Below are positions 28,317 through 38,405 of a stretch of DNA of 64,000 bases, piece by piece. How positions within the stretch are numbered: position 1 is the first letter of the stretch; every line of letters begins with the position of its first letter. The stretch comes from Candidatus Francisella endociliophora (GTDB taxonomy: Bacteria; Pseudomonadota; Gammaproteobacteria; Francisellales; Francisellaceae): NCBI RefSeq assembly GCF_000764555.1, contig NZ_CP009574.1, forward strand, positions 620,001 to 684,000, written 5' to 3'. The translations under genes and the position numbers were made by a program. The notes under the pieces are model-generated. The model ran no database searches. It had not been told where the DNA came from and saw nothing but the letters and a program-made list of their open reading frames with translations.

Positions 28317-29969
28317 CTAAAGCTCCTTTTCTTCACGATGTAGTCTTAAGCAAGATAAATTAACCTTGTGAGTTCTTGAGCTGATATCTTCAATAGTTAC
28401 AATATCGCTATTCAATCTAACAAGTAACATAAAACCAGTCTGAACTACTGATATATCGCTAGCTAAAGCTGTATCTAGTGTTAGAGTAAAATTGTAGTTA
28501 GCCGTATTATCAATATTGGTTACCTTTCTGAAGTGATAGTTGCCTTCAGCATCTAGAAAGTAAATATGAGCATCATTAAAACCTGTAGCGGTTGTATAGC
28601 TGTCTATTAATATTTGACTATAGTTTGTACCATTGAAGCCTAAAAATTCAAATTCATCTTTACGAGATAATAACCAAAATGGTTTTTGTTGACCGTTGCA
28701 GTCAAAAATAAAAGCTTTAAAGTCTTCAAGCAATGTTGTATCTATTATATGCTGTATACCGAAAATATCGTTGTTATAAAAACGATTTTCGGATATATCA
28801 AATAAGCCCATACCACTAGTTATGATATTAGTGTCTTGTGTTACTTCTCGGCTTTGCTCTTCAGTATATATCCAGTCATTAACATACAGATTATTATAAG
28901 TTGTAAATGGTATATTGCCGTTTTCTTTAGGTATCTGATTGGTAATAATCTGAACATCAAAAGTACTGTATTTATTAATATTCTGAATAGATATATTTTT
29001 AACAAACCCACTATATAAAGGTACTATTTGGAATCTATCATAATAGTTCTTAACTTCAGCTCTTAGATTAATTGTATCACCTGATATATTATCAATTTGC
29101 ACCACTTCATAATTACGATTATCTTTATAGATTAAGATGTTCAAAGAGTCTTCAAAGCTTTCATTGTATATCTCTTCATAATCAATAGCTGTAGTGCCTA
29201 TAGTTAGCTCTTTGTAAAAATATTTAGACTTCTCCCATAATGGGAAGCTATACTTTGATTTGAAGCTTTTTCTAGCATATTCATTAAGTAGAGCATAACC
29301 CTCTTGATCTATTAGCTGATAACTTCTATTAGCCTTGAAGCTAGGCACTTCTCTTAATGCTGTGCGATACTCTCTATCGTAGGCTTGTGATATATTAGTA
29401 AGAAACTCAAACGAGTCTGATTTTTCTTTATTCTGTTCAAATATCCATACTAATACTCTTGAGCCTTGCACCTTAATTGGTGTAGCTGTAGTAGTATAGT
29501 TAGATGTTACTGTACCATCTATTATAGGGTCGCCATCTGCTGAGGCTGTAATAGTTACTAGTATCTCTTGAGTTGGCTTTAGTGTGATAGTATCGTAGTT
29601 AATATCTATATTAGAAGTGTCTCCAATGAATGTCTTAGATGATAGCGTCTGCACTTCATTGGTAGCATTCCAAACATAAGCATTAATTGATACATCATCC
29701 GAGAAAGTACCAAAATTAAATATATGACCTTCACTGTCGTTAGGTGTAAGTGTGTTGATTATATATACGCCTGAATATACATAATCTACTGTATTATGAG
29801 TATCACTATAAACACCCTTGCCATAATCTTGAGTATAGCTAGGGTTAGTATCAGTTTTAGCACCGTGATTAGTTATTTCTGGTATAGGTATAATTTTATC
29901 GCCAATAGGCTCAACTGGTAAAGCACTTGCTAATACTGACGGTATAAATGTATCGTATGCAATACTCAT
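28317..29969 (-). CDS. Phage tail protein
   Basis: 550 residues from MSIAYDTFIPSVLAS. The start at 29969 is chosen because its ATG overlaps the previous stop as TAATG; a longer frame to 30023 would run into the upstream gene. It is beta-rich with no enzyme motif. Its position between the minor tail proteins and the DUF2163 gene suggests a distal-tail or baseplate-like role. Confidence 0.6.
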   Translation of the reverse strand: MSIAYDTFIPSVLASALPVEPIGDKIIPIPEITNHGAKTDTNPSYTQDYGKGVYSDTHNTVDYVYSGVYIINTLTPNDSEGHIFNFGTFSDDVSINAYVWNATNEVQTLSSKTFIGDTSNIDINYDTITLKPTQEILVTITASADGDPIIDGTVTSNYTTTATPIKVQGSRVLVWIFEQNKEKSDSFEFLTNISQAYDREYRTALREVPSFKANRSYQLIDQEGYALLNEYARKSFKSKYSFPLWEKSKYFYKELTIGTTAIDYEEIYNESFEDSLNILIYKDNRNYEVVQIDNISGDTINLRAEVKNYYDRFQIVPLYSGFVKNISIQNINKYSTFDVQIITNQIPKENGNIPFTTYNNLYVNDWIYTEEQSREVTQDTNIITSGMGLFDISENRFYNNDIFGIQHIIDTTLLEDFKAFIFDCNGQQKPFWLLSRKDEFEFLGFNGTNYSQILIDSYTTATGFNDAHIYFLDAEGNYHFRKVTNIDNTANYNFTLTLDTALASDISVVQTGFMLLVRLNSDIVTIEDISSRTHKVNLSCLRLHREEKEL

Positions 29970-30877
29970 TAGTCGTACCTTATTAAAACAACTTCTTGAG
30001 TGTTGGTTGGTCTGCCACCCCAAGAGCTAGATGTTCTTCTATATGTACTAATGTAATTATTTCCGGCTATTTGAACTGGTTTATTGTCTAGTAAATTATC
30101 TCCTCTACCTATAACTAATCTGTTATTTATTTTTGCAAATGGTTGACCGTTAATATATACCCTTAGAGGTTTTGCTAATGTTGAATAATATTCATCAACT
30201 AACATAAGACCAAGCCAACTATCAACACCATCATAGTCATAACCTGGGAGCTGAGAATTTGGCTGTATCATTCCATTAAAAGCTGTATCAGAATAAGCAT
30301 TACCCTGCTTCACGATACTTGAGCCATCATAATATACTATATAAGAGTATGTATAATTATTTGAAAATCCGCTTCTATAAGAGCTTAATGTTTCAAATAT
30401 TGCTGGGTTAAAACCTCCCCCAGAGTTTCTATTATTATAAGATGAATTGGTAACACACCATTGAGTACCTTTTGAATAAAAATAACTCTTAGAAAATTGA
30501 AATGCTGGTTTATATTGGGGGTAAACGTCTTGCTTTAGATATATTAGATCATCAGTAACTACAATAATAGTTTCATCAGAATCACTAAAATCATGCTTTG
30601 TATATGTTTGAATATAATTACTATATTCAGCACCAGCTTGGCTCCTACCCAAGGTACCAGCTACGTAACCAGTTGATATTGAAGTATACATAACATCTGA
30701 ACCATTCCAATCAACATGGAAGTATAAACCGCTTCCATCTGTCCAAGATATACAGGTTTCACTGCCTACAACTTCGCTTGACCTTTCAACTGTGTAGCTG
30801 TTATCTGTCAACTCTTGAGCAAGAACCCCAAAAATATCTGTTATAGATGAAGGATTGTTTACTATTTGATAGCTCAT
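29969..30877 (-). CDS. Phage structural protein, tail region
   Basis: 302 residues rich in Ser, Tyr and Asn. It begins with a short helical segment (SSITDIFGVLAQELTDNSYTV) reminiscent of the next gene upstream, which also opens with a short helix and then aromatic beta strands; the two may be distant paralogues. Overlaps of one base on both sides show tight coupling. Possibly a tail-side adhesin. Confidence 0.55.
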   Translation of the reverse strand: MSYQIVNNPSSITDIFGVLAQELTDNSYTVERSSEVVGSETCISWTDGSGLYFHVDWNGSDVMYTSISTGYVAGTLGRSQAGAEYSNYIQTYTKHDFSDSDETIIVVTDDLIYLKQDVYPQYKPAFQFSKSYFYSKGTQWCVTNSSYNNRNSGGGFNPAIFETLSSYRSGFSNNYTYSYIVYYDGSSIVKQGNAYSDTAFNGMIQPNSQLPGYDYDGVDSWLGLMLVDEYYSTLAKPLRVYINGQPFAKINNRLVIGRGDNLLDNKPVQIAGNNYISTYRRTSSSWGGRPTNTQEVVLIRYD

Positions 30878-31794
30878 TACACACTCTCCGTATCTATAGC
30901 AAACATTTCGCTAGCGCTTAAAGATTGATGCTGGCCAAAACAGATCCATACATTACCGCTTGATTCGGTAACTTCTGCCTCATTTCTATTTTCTTCACTT
31001 GATACTTGCCTTATGCCATCGAGATACCCAGCTTCACTACCTGAATGAACAACGGTTGATTCAAATAATTCATATTCATCAAGAGTTCCGTGTATTCTTT
31101 TAGGATGATGATTGCCAGAATAAAAAGCTAAATCACTCTTGTTTCTGAAAGGTAATATTCCAGCAGATGAACTATTCCCATGACCATTAGCATTTGATTG
31201 TTCATGAGTGATACAAGTAAACGAATATGAACTAGTATTTGTTCTTGATAGCGACTTTATATCATCGTTATACTTTACTGCTGTATAATTAGCTCCTTGG
31301 CCAAGTGAGCATAATGGTGCTATATATTGACTAGGACTACCATAAGGAAAGAAATATCCACAATACATCAAGTAATAAGATGATGAAAGAGACGTGTTGC
31401 ACAAAATACGACCAGCATTAACATTCATCCAATAGTTACATGAATCATTAGAGTTAGTTAAGCATTGCCAGTTGCCTAGCAAGTTAGGTAAATATGTAGT
31501 ATCTCCAGCGACATTATATACACCGCATCTAAATACCAAGTTATATAAGCCACTAGAGCTATTTTGATAGCTAAATAGTTCGATCTGCCACTGACTAGTG
31601 CCACCATGTCCAGTAGATTGAAGAAAGCTTCTATTTTCAACTGTAGCATCAGCAGGAGTTAGATTAAGATCTGCACTGGTAGGACTTGAAGTATTGCCGT
31701 TACACTCGATTAAAGTCCATCCGTTTGTAGTTGATAAGTCAAGTATTTTAGCTAGTAGATCAATATAATTTGTAGCTGTTCCTGTTTGATACAT
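30877..31794 (-). CDS. Phage structural protein, tail region
   Basis: 305 residues, Ser/Asn/Tyr/Gly-rich, with about eight cysteines. It opens with a helix (TNYIDLLAKILDLSTTNGWTL), then aromatic beta segments, including WMNVNAGRI. It is the first gene after the homing-endonuclease insertion and has its own AAAATCC promoter. Family unknown. Confidence 0.55.
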   Translation of the reverse strand: MYQTGTATNYIDLLAKILDLSTTNGWTLIECNGNTSSPTSADLNLTPADATVENRSFLQSTGHGGTSQWQIELFSYQNSSSGLYNLVFRCGVYNVAGDTTYLPNLLGNWQCLTNSNDSCNYWMNVNAGRILCNTSLSSSYYLMYCGYFFPYGSPSQYIAPLCSLGQGANYTAVKYNDDIKSLSRTNTSSYSFTCITHEQSNANGHGNSSSAGILPFRNKSDLAFYSGNHHPKRIHGTLDEYELFESTVVHSGSEAGYLDGIRQVSSEENRNEAEVTESSGNVWICFGQHQSLSASEMFAIDTESV

Positions 31795-31826
31795 TTAGAA
31801 TAAAAATTAGAATAAAACTTATAGAC

Positions 31827-31857
31827 ATTGTAAGAGAGGTTTAGAATGTCGGATTTT
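31827..31857 (-). promoter_or_regulatory. Late promoter-like site, AAAATCC-N18-TACAAT
   Basis: Minus strand AAAATCC, 18 bases, TACAAT, about 35 bp before the first gene downstream of the inserted endonuclease. It would restart late transcription past the insertion. Confidence 0.65.
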
Positions 31858-31922
31858 AGCTTAAATACTCTTGCTTTCTTTGTTGTATGTTATACATCCA
31901 AAAAATAATATCTGAAATATGT

Positions 31923-31983
31923 TATAATATGTATGTAGGCTAGCTTTAGCGGGCGAAAAGTGTACTACTCATACACCTGCCTA
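31923..31983 (+). promoter_or_regulatory. -10 box and structured leader of the homing endonuclease gene
   Basis: TATAAT at 31923-31928 has no clear -35. Just after it comes a foldable leader: TAGGC (31936-31940) can pair with GCCTA (31979-31983), and inside lies a GTGTA / TACAC hairpin (31960-31964, 31972-31976). The gene's AAGGAG site follows. It could keep the endonuclease weakly translated; no known riboswitch is recognised. Confidence 0.4.
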
Positions 31984-32017
31984 TATTTATCATGAGTTCA
32001 AATAGCAAGGAGTTGTT

Positions 32018-32698
32018 ATGTTAAGAAAAGTAGAAGTCAAAGCTGGCGATAAGTATGGTAGATTAACGATTATTAAGGAAGTTGAAACACATATACAGCC
32101 TAGTGGACAAAAGTGTAGAAAGGTGCTAGCAAAATGTGTTTGTGGATCTAAGAAAGAATATAGATTACCTGATCTTAGAAGTGGACTAACAACATCTTGT
32201 GGTTGTTATCGTATAGAAAGAATTAGCACTCCTAGGCAGAAGTACGGATTAAGAAAACACCCATTATGTAATACATATTACAATTTAATGTACAGATGCT
32301 ACAATTCAAAAGCTATAAATTATAAATATTACGGTGGTCGTGGAATAACTGTTTGCGATGAGTGGCGTAATGATTTCAAAACATTTTATGATTGGTGTAT
32401 GGATAATGGTTATAAAAAAGGTTTGCAAATAGACAGAATAGATAATGATGGTAACTATGAGCCTAGTAATTGTAGATTTGTAACGCCATCAGATAATATG
32501 CTAAATACTAGAGTGACTGGTAAAGTTAAGTATCGTGGAGTCCATTTTGATAAATATAACAATAAATATAAATCATATATTTCCATCAACAGTCGTTCTA
32601 AGTATATAGGGAGATATGCGACAGATATCGAAGCGGCGAAAGCTTATGATAAGTATGTCATAGACAATAACTTACCCAATAAATTAAATTTTACGTAA
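32018..32698 (+). CDS. AP2-domain HNH-type homing endonuclease
   Basis: 226 residues. A zinc-ribbon-like N-terminus (Cys40, Cys42, Cys61, Cys63) is followed by the HNH-type core with YYGGRGITVCDEW (105-116), DRIDNDGNYEPSNCRF (139-154) and a C-terminal AP2 DNA-binding domain (about 171-215). Free-standing endonucleases of this type spread themselves into related phage genomes. It lies against the late operon on the opposite strand, and its end overlaps the end of the tape measure gene by 8 bases, as expected of an intruder between tail genes. Confidence 0.85.
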   Translation: MLRKVEVKAGDKYGRLTIIKEVETHIQPSGQKCRKVLAKCVCGSKKEYRLPDLRSGLTTSCGCYRIERISTPRQKYGLRKHPLCNTYYNLMYRCYNSKAINYKYYGGRGITVCDEWRNDFKTFYDWCMDNGYKKGLQIDRIDNDGNYEPSNCRFVTPSDNMLNTRVTGKVKYRGVHFDKYNNKYKSYISINSRSKYIGRYATDIEAAKAYDKYVIDNNLPNKLNFT

Positions 32699-35477
32699 TA
32701 TACTCATTTTTCCTTTGCATAATATTAAATATTCTAGCCTCAAAATCAGGCTCATTTGTAGCTTCTAATATTGCTTCTTGCTGATTACTAACAACAACAA
32801 ACTTAATATTATTCTGTATCTTATTAGTATTTGAACTATCACTATTGTTAGATTGTCTTGGTGAAGTCACAGGCGATACAATAGTGTTCACTGGTGCTTG
32901 TGGTAATTTCCCACCATCAGCAAACTTCAGACTATTAGTATTTATCTGGTTAAGTAATGGCAAATACTTAGCCGTTGAGTCCTTATTTACTATAAACTCA
33001 CCTCCCTCAAACTCTATAGGTGTTTGCCCAGCAACAATACCTTTAATACCTCCGTTAGCATGTGAATTACCTACAGCTAAGCCACCATCAGCATATTTGA
33101 TAACTGGTACTTGACCACCATCAGCAAAGCCAAACATACCAAACAAGCCACCGATACCTCCACCTTGAAAAGCTTTTATTGATTCGGTTATAGCTTTAAA
33201 TGTATACATTTTGATGATAAGAGTACCAATATCTAATGCCATCTTTTGAATTAAATTAAGAAAGCCTTCCATAGGTGATTTAGCACCAGTTAATACATCT
33301 ACTAGGCTATTTGTTATACTATTACCAAAATTATTTACTGAGTCTGTCAATAGCTGAGTATATCCTAGTGATTGTAGAGCTGATACATCAAAGTTGGAGA
33401 TAGATGCTGATAATGTATCATAACCATCTTTGTTTGACTCTACTGCTTGCTTTAACTCCTCAACTGTTTTACCAGTTTTCTTAGCTACAGCCTCATACCT
33501 TTCCATCTCTTGCCTTTGTAAGGCTAACTTATCTGTTGCATCAAGCAATGCTTCTGGGTTTTGTATTCCTATAGATTTAAATGCTTTTATTTTCTCGTTA
33601 GCTATTAATAACTGTTTTTGTTCTGCAGTTAAGTCTTTGGTTTTTGAGTTGATAACATCGAAGTTAGATAGTGTCTTTTCTAGCTCTGAGTTATAAATAC
33701 CTAAGCCATCAGCAAATTCTTTGAAATCAAATTTACCCAGTGGGTTATCTACTGATATATTCTTATCATTAAAACTTTCTAACTCATTAAACCTTTTCCT
33801 AATTATATCTATCTGCTCATCAGTAAAATTGGCAGTATCTATATTATTTTTAAGCAAGTATTCTTTAAATGTATCACCAGCAGCCTTAGCTTGGGATATA
33901 GCTATGTTTTTTTCTAATCCAGAAACAAGATCTGCATATTGCTTTTCTATTAATTCAGATTGAACTGTGGCTTTTATTTTTACCTCATGTTTGTCTTTTG
34001 CTTCAAGTGTTCTCAATGTAGTCTCGAAGCTTTCTAGCCTTTTTTGAGCATTTAATATTTCATCATCTATCTTGGTTAGACCTGAAACATCTCCACTAAA
34101 TTTCTTATTAAAAAAACTTTGTCCAGGAGTGTTAAAACCAGATTGTAATGATTTAGCTCTATCTTCAAGTTTTTTAGCTTCATTCTGAGCTTCTATTTGC
34201 TGCTTCTTAAGATCTTCTAAAGCTTTTTTCTGATCTTCTATTTTCTTTGTTAGATCTATTTTAGCGTTTTCTTTTTCAACTTTATTTAGTGTTGTATATG
34301 TGCTTATAAGCGCTTTATTATTAGCTATTTCTTTTTTGCTTGCCTCATTTAACTCATCTTTTGAATTTATGACAGATTCAATAATAAAATATAGTGATGT
34401 AAGACCAGTAATTAGCAAGAATATTGGATTCTTACCAATAACGGTAAATAAACCTTTAATACCATTGCTTAGACCTGTAACAGCATATAGTGCCTTACCT
34501 CCAAAATTTAATACCATAGCACTACCAAGAATGGTAACCATTTTAAGAACTGTAGATAAATTATTAGCCACAAACTCCAATGAAGTGGCTAGAATATCAG
34601 AAATATGAGAAGCATCATCAAAGTCTTTAAACGCATGTAAAAAATTATTCTGTATTAATGTTAAAGCCTGACCAACAGTAGTCTCCATCTTTGCATATTC
34701 AGACTCTATCCATCCAGCTTGCTCTTGCATTGCTTTAGCAACTAATTCAGCCGTTAATTGACCTTGACTAGCCATATCTTTAAGATTGCCACGAACAACA
34801 TTTATTTCTTCTGAACTAGCACCAACACCAGCTATTGATCTAGCTAAAGCCTCCATAATTATTGGCGATGCTTCATTTACTGCATTAAACTCCTCGCCTC
34901 TTAATGCACCGCTAGCGAACGCCTGACCAAGCTGCAATACTGCCGAAGCTGACTCTTGTGCTGATGCTCCTGATATTTGTAAACCTTTGGATATAGTTTC
35001 TGTTAGTTGTAGAGTTTCTTCTTGAGAATAACCTAATGCTTTAGTACTCCTAGCCATTCTAGAGTACAAGTCAACAACACTTCCAATACTTGATCTGGAC
35101 CTATTAGCAACATTAAATAACTCTTCTTGTACTGCTTTTAGTTCTTCAGATGAACTAGTAACAACCTTAAGTTTGTTTTCCATATTCTGTAAGCTATCTG
35201 AGTATTCAAAAAGCTTATGGATTAGAAGAGTCCCACCAATAGCTGCGAAAGCTGTTTTTAACAAGTTAGCTCCACCAGCACCAGTTTTAAATCTTTTCTC
35301 AAGGTCTGCAAGCGAAGTAGATAGCTCTTTGTTTTTATCTGATAATTTTCTATTTTCTTTTTGTAGTGATTGTATTCTTTTATCTGTGCTTCCAGCAGCC
35401 TTACCTATATCACTTATTTTTTTAGCTACTACATCGCCACCGTCTTGTTTAATTTCTATATAAATAGGTTCTTTCAT
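32691..35477 (-). CDS. Tail tape measure protein
   Basis: 928 residues. An N-terminal coiled coil is followed by the tape-measure core (ATGQ-type region: GLQISGASAQESASAVLQLGQAFASG), hydrophobic segments near 330-370, further coiled coil and a C-terminal IPIEF-like region. It sets the tail length: at about 0.15 nm per residue the tail would be near 140 nm, which fits a siphovirus. Its start overlaps the preceding stop by 4 bases. Confidence 0.92.
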   Translation of the reverse strand: MKEPIYIEIKQDGGDVVAKKISDIGKAAGSTDKRIQSLQKENRKLSDKNKELSTSLADLEKRFKTGAGGANLLKTAFAAIGGTLLIHKLFEYSDSLQNMENKLKVVTSSSEELKAVQEELFNVANRSRSSIGSVVDLYSRMARSTKALGYSQEETLQLTETISKGLQISGASAQESASAVLQLGQAFASGALRGEEFNAVNEASPIIMEALARSIAGVGASSEEINVVRGNLKDMASQGQLTAELVAKAMQEQAGWIESEYAKMETTVGQALTLIQNNFLHAFKDFDDASHISDILATSLEFVANNLSTVLKMVTILGSAMVLNFGGKALYAVTGLSNGIKGLFTVIGKNPIFLLITGLTSLYFIIESVINSKDELNEASKKEIANNKALISTYTTLNKVEKENAKIDLTKKIEDQKKALEDLKKQQIEAQNEAKKLEDRAKSLQSGFNTPGQSFFNKKFSGDVSGLTKIDDEILNAQKRLESFETTLRTLEAKDKHEVKIKATVQSELIEKQYADLVSGLEKNIAISQAKAAGDTFKEYLLKNNIDTANFTDEQIDIIRKRFNELESFNDKNISVDNPLGKFDFKEFADGLGIYNSELEKTLSNFDVINSKTKDLTAEQKQLLIANEKIKAFKSIGIQNPEALLDATDKLALQRQEMERYEAVAKKTGKTVEELKQAVESNKDGYDTLSASISNFDVSALQSLGYTQLLTDSVNNFGNSITNSLVDVLTGAKSPMEGFLNLIQKMALDIGTLIIKMYTFKAITESIKAFQGGGIGGLFGMFGFADGGQVPVIKYADGGLAVGNSHANGGIKGIVAGQTPIEFEGGEFIVNKDSTAKYLPLLNQINTNSLKFADGGKLPQAPVNTIVSPVTSPRQSNNSDSSNTNKIQNNIKFVVVSNQQEAILEATNEPDFEARIFNIMQRKNEYIT

Positions 35478-35947
35478 GATAATAAACTCTTAGGTTTAAA
35501 CTGAACATCTTCTAGGGCTACTTTATAAACTCCAGATGTTGCTTGTTTTGAATATCCGTTTTGTGATCTTATTTCGTGGCTTTTTGTCTTTTTATTCCAA
35601 GACCCTTTCTTAGGATTCTTTGGATATAGCCCATCCTCTATAACTTCGGCGTAAGGTAAATTATTTTGAATATATATAGGTTTACTAATATCCTTATATC
35701 TATCAGTTTCACTCTTTGCTTGTGATGTATTTTTAGATTTAGAACTATTGCTAGATACTTGATTGGTACGATTATAGATAGTTAATCTATTGTTAAACCT
35801 AAACTGACCACTATCTACAGGCGAATATTGCTGTATCCTGCTATATAGCTTTAATGAGTATACCCTAAGATTCTTAGCTACATTTTCTTTAACATCTATA
35901 TCTGCAATTTTTTTTGCAAAACTACCAAAACTCTTAGCTCTTGCCAT
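35474..35947 (-). CDS. HK97 gp10-like tail/neck protein
   Basis: 157 residues with the typical SPVDSGQFRFN segment, NNLPYAEVIEDG and a C-terminal YSKQATSGVYKVAL, all found in gp10-like tail completion proteins. It sits between the tail chaperone and the tape measure, an unusual place compared with HK97, where it lies among connector genes. Confidence 0.65.
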   Translation of the reverse strand: MARAKSFGSFAKKIADIDVKENVAKNLRVYSLKLYSRIQQYSPVDSGQFRFNNRLTIYNRTNQVSSNSSKSKNTSQAKSETDRYKDISKPIYIQNNLPYAEVIEDGLYPKNPKKGSWNKKTKSHEIRSQNGYSKQATSGVYKVALEDVQFKPKSLLS

Positions 35948-35955
35948 ATATACAC

Positions 35956-36809
35956 CTACTTAGTTTTCATAGTTCTTTGCATCTTCTTAATCCTAAGATC
36001 TATATAATGCGAATCTATAGACTTCATGACTGATACAAATTCATCTACATCTTTATAGCCTTTCATCTCAGCATATTTGTACATATCAAATATATTTATC
36101 TGATTAACAGCCTCGCCAGTTACAAATCTAGTAGTATTAAGATCACAAAAAGACATAAGATAAAAATTAGTGATAGCATCAACATCATCATTACTTTGTA
36201 AGGCTTTAGGTATTGGTTTGCCTTTTTTCTTAAGCTCTTCAATAACATCTGCTTTTGCATCACCTTTACCATTTACCCAGTCTTTGATGACTGGCTTCGC
36301 TTCCCCAAGATACCTTCTGAAAAACTCTTGGTATTATTAATAACCGCTAACACAGGCTCAAAGTTATAGTTAAAAGCTTCTATAATGGTTTCTAGCGCTT
36401 CTCTCGTGAATTGTGCAGGCTGTCCATCTTGCATAAATCCTTTGAAGTCGATAACCATATCATTATCAATTACTAATTGTTTGATATCTGCTTCAATAGT
36501 CGCTATACGCTTAGCTAATGTCTTAAATCTATCTAAGTCTTTATCTGTAACCTCTTTTTCTTGCTTTGGTTGTTTGATATCACCTTTCTTGTTTAGCTCG
36601 CCACCACTTATTTTAAGTGCTTGTGACATAGTGGTTACAAGGTCTGCATACAATAGGTTAAGATCTTGCCTTAGCTTCTCTGGTAGGTACTTAACTTTGA
36701 ACTGTAAATGACCATAATCCTTGTACTCTGGTGATTCTTTCTTAAACATATCAACCCAGATACCCTGTTTTTGACGCTCAACTACTTTTTGTATTGCTGA
36801 TAATTCCAT
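35956..36809 (-). CDS. Tail assembly chaperone, -1 frameshift product (GT-like)
   Basis: A -1 slip on the GGG codon within TTGGGGAAG (complement of 36300-36308) moves ribosomes into a frame open to 35956, giving a 284-residue fusion. The frame then reads EAKPVIKDWVNGKGDAKADV and runs without a stop into the later open frame at 36156, which itself lacks a ribosome binding site. This reproduces the G/GT arrangement of lambda-like phages, where the T part bridges tape measure and tail tube. The frame arithmetic fits exactly (854 bases plus one re-read). Confidence 0.8.
36273..36809 (-). CDS. Tail assembly chaperone, short form (G-like)
   Basis: 178 residues. A helical protein encoded between tail tube and tape measure, the standard location of the tail assembly chaperone. 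The last ~11 residues before its stop are read only if no frameshift occurs; just before them lies the run TTGGGGAAG, where ribosomes can slip back into a long open frame. Confidence 0.75.
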   Translation of the reverse strand: MELSAIQKVVERQKQGIWVDMFKKESPEYKDYGHLQFKVKYLPEKLRQDLNLLYADLVTTMSQALKISGGELNKKGDIKQPKQEKEVTDKDLDRFKTLAKRIATIEADIKQLVIDNDMVIDFKGFMQDGQPAQFTREALETIIEAFNYNFEPVLAVINNTKSFSEGILGKRSQSSKTG

Positions 36810-38173
36810 TATGCAACTCCCTCAAATTTTTGAAGCATAAATGTATAGCCAAACTGATCTGAGTACTTAGCCGAGTATGGCTGTTCTACAATGATATTGT
36901 CATCTTGATCTTGTTCTGTAATACCTGTTAAATTCATGACTGGTACATTAAGCACCATTGCTTGACCATTAATTTCCTGAACTGAAACTAAATCTAAATC
37001 ACTGTTATTAACTGCATTATCAAACTGATCTATAGACTCTAAGAAAGCAGTTATATTACCAGTGATTTCAAGATCGCCAGCATTTACTTTTTGAGGATAT
37101 TTACTACCTAGACCCCATGTTTGAGCTGCTGTGTTATTAAGAGATAATGACATTGCAGTTACAATATTGGTTGATGATAAATCATTACCATTTAGTACAA
37201 ACCTAGCAATGTTATTTGAACCATCAATTAAGTTGGAAGCATAAGGGTCTAAGTCTGTTTGACCTGTCTTTTTAGTCTCTGTATTTCCAACATACAAGCC
37301 AAGCAATGCACAATTAATAGTCATTGCCTGCTTATTAGTAACAGAAAACTCCATAGTATTAACAATATTGCCACTATAGTATCTATATGATTCAGTACTT
37401 AAGTCTCCATAAGTAATACAAGTTGAGAATGGTACTAGAGTTGTACCATTGACAATATACTCACCATGATATAAGTCTATTTCACCAACAATAGACTCAT
37501 CTGTCCAAGTATCAGGAACTAGATCAACTGTAATTACTGTAGCAGTTATAGATACGACACGAACCCAAACATTATTATCCGCTGAAAAACCATCTAATTT
37601 AATAAACTGACCATTTTTAAGATTAAGGGTAGTGAAATCAAATGAACCTGTAGAAACTATAGTTGATCCCACAATATCAACATCTGTAATACGTTTACCG
37701 ACCTTGACAACATTATCACCAACGCTTGCATTATCAAGCACAGCATCTAAAACTAACTCATTAGCATTAACAGTTGTTACAACAGCTACTGAACCATGAG
37801 ACGCAACTATATCATCAACTGAAAAAGATGTTTCATCTGCAACTTGTATTGTAGATTGATCTGCATCTGCTGATATCTTGGTTCTACCTTGAGAGACCCA
37901 ATCATTAAGCATTGCTGATTCAATAACTACTGTCTCTAAATGACCATATTCTAAATCAGCATCAATAGTACCACTTGATGACAAACCAACTACCTTAGCT
38001 CCCCTAGGGTCTCTACCTTTAGCTTTATTTCTTGAATTGATAGACTCTGGTTCTGCTGTGAATGTCGAACCTGTTTTGTCTAGTGAAACCGTTGTAAATT
38101 CTGGGTTATTCGGTGTAACTCCCATTACACTTTCACGAACTAAACCAATACTTTTATTTGAATTTGTTGCCAT
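36809..38173 (-). CDS. Major tail tube protein
   Basis: 454 residues, beta-rich, opening NKSIGLVRESVMGVTPNNPEF as in many siphovirus tail tube proteins of the TTP/phage_tail_3 type. A central insertion (about residues 115-225) resembles an added beta domain. It precedes the chaperone by a one-base overlap. It has its own late promoter, needed because the cargo island separates it from the head genes. Confidence 0.8.
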   Translation of the reverse strand: MATNSNKSIGLVRESVMGVTPNNPEFTTVSLDKTGSTFTAEPESINSRNKAKGRDPRGAKVVGLSSSGTIDADLEYGHLETVVIESAMLNDWVSQGRTKISADADQSTIQVADETSFSVDDIVASHGSVAVVTTVNANELVLDAVLDNASVGDNVVKVGKRITDVDIVGSTIVSTGSFDFTTLNLKNGQFIKLDGFSADNNVWVRVVSITATVITVDLVPDTWTDESIVGEIDLYHGEYIVNGTTLVPFSTCITYGDLSTESYRYYSGNIVNTMEFSVTNKQAMTINCALLGLYVGNTETKKTGQTDLDPYASNLIDGSNNIARFVLNGNDLSSTNIVTAMSLSLNNTAAQTWGLGSKYPQKVNAGDLEITGNITAFLESIDQFDNAVNNSDLDLVSVQEINGQAMVLNVPVMNLTGITEQDQDDNIIVEQPYSAKYSDQFGYTFMLQKFEGVA

Positions 38174-38203
38174 TAATAAACTCCTTGAATGAAACTCAAG
38201 GAA

Positions 38204-38234
38204 AGTTTAAAACGGCTTAGAAAAGTCGGATTTT
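38204..38234 (-). promoter_or_regulatory. Late promoter-like site, AAAATCC-N18-TAAACT
   Basis: Minus strand AAAATCC, 18 bases, TAAACT, about 30 bp before the tail tube gene and just left of the cargo island. The -10 match is weaker than at the other sites. Confidence 0.55.
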
Positions 38235-38300
38235 AGGGCTGCATTAAAATATATATTTGTATATTTGTATATTTATATAGTAATATTACACATGTAGTAG

Positions 38301-38383
38301 TTGACTATGACATTAGTAATAGATAACCATGATAAAAGGAGTAGATTATGAGTTATAATGCAAGCGATTACCATAACAGTTAA
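38301..38383 (+). promoter_or_regulatory. Possible promoter and 11-codon leader ORF of the cargo island
   Basis: TTGACT at 38301-38306 with TAACCA 17 bases on is a weak promoter match. AAAGGAG then precedes a short ORF at 38348-38383 (MSYNASDYHNS) that ends 22 bases before the next gene. It could be a leader peptide or chance. Confidence 0.3.
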
Positions 38384-38405
38384 TAACTAAAAGGGAGGTT
38401 ATGAT

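Noticed and set aside
35956-36156. 66-residue ORF downstream of the tail chaperone as an independent gene
   Set aside because: It has no ribosome binding site, and its frame is open far upstream to the slip site. It is the end of the frameshift product.
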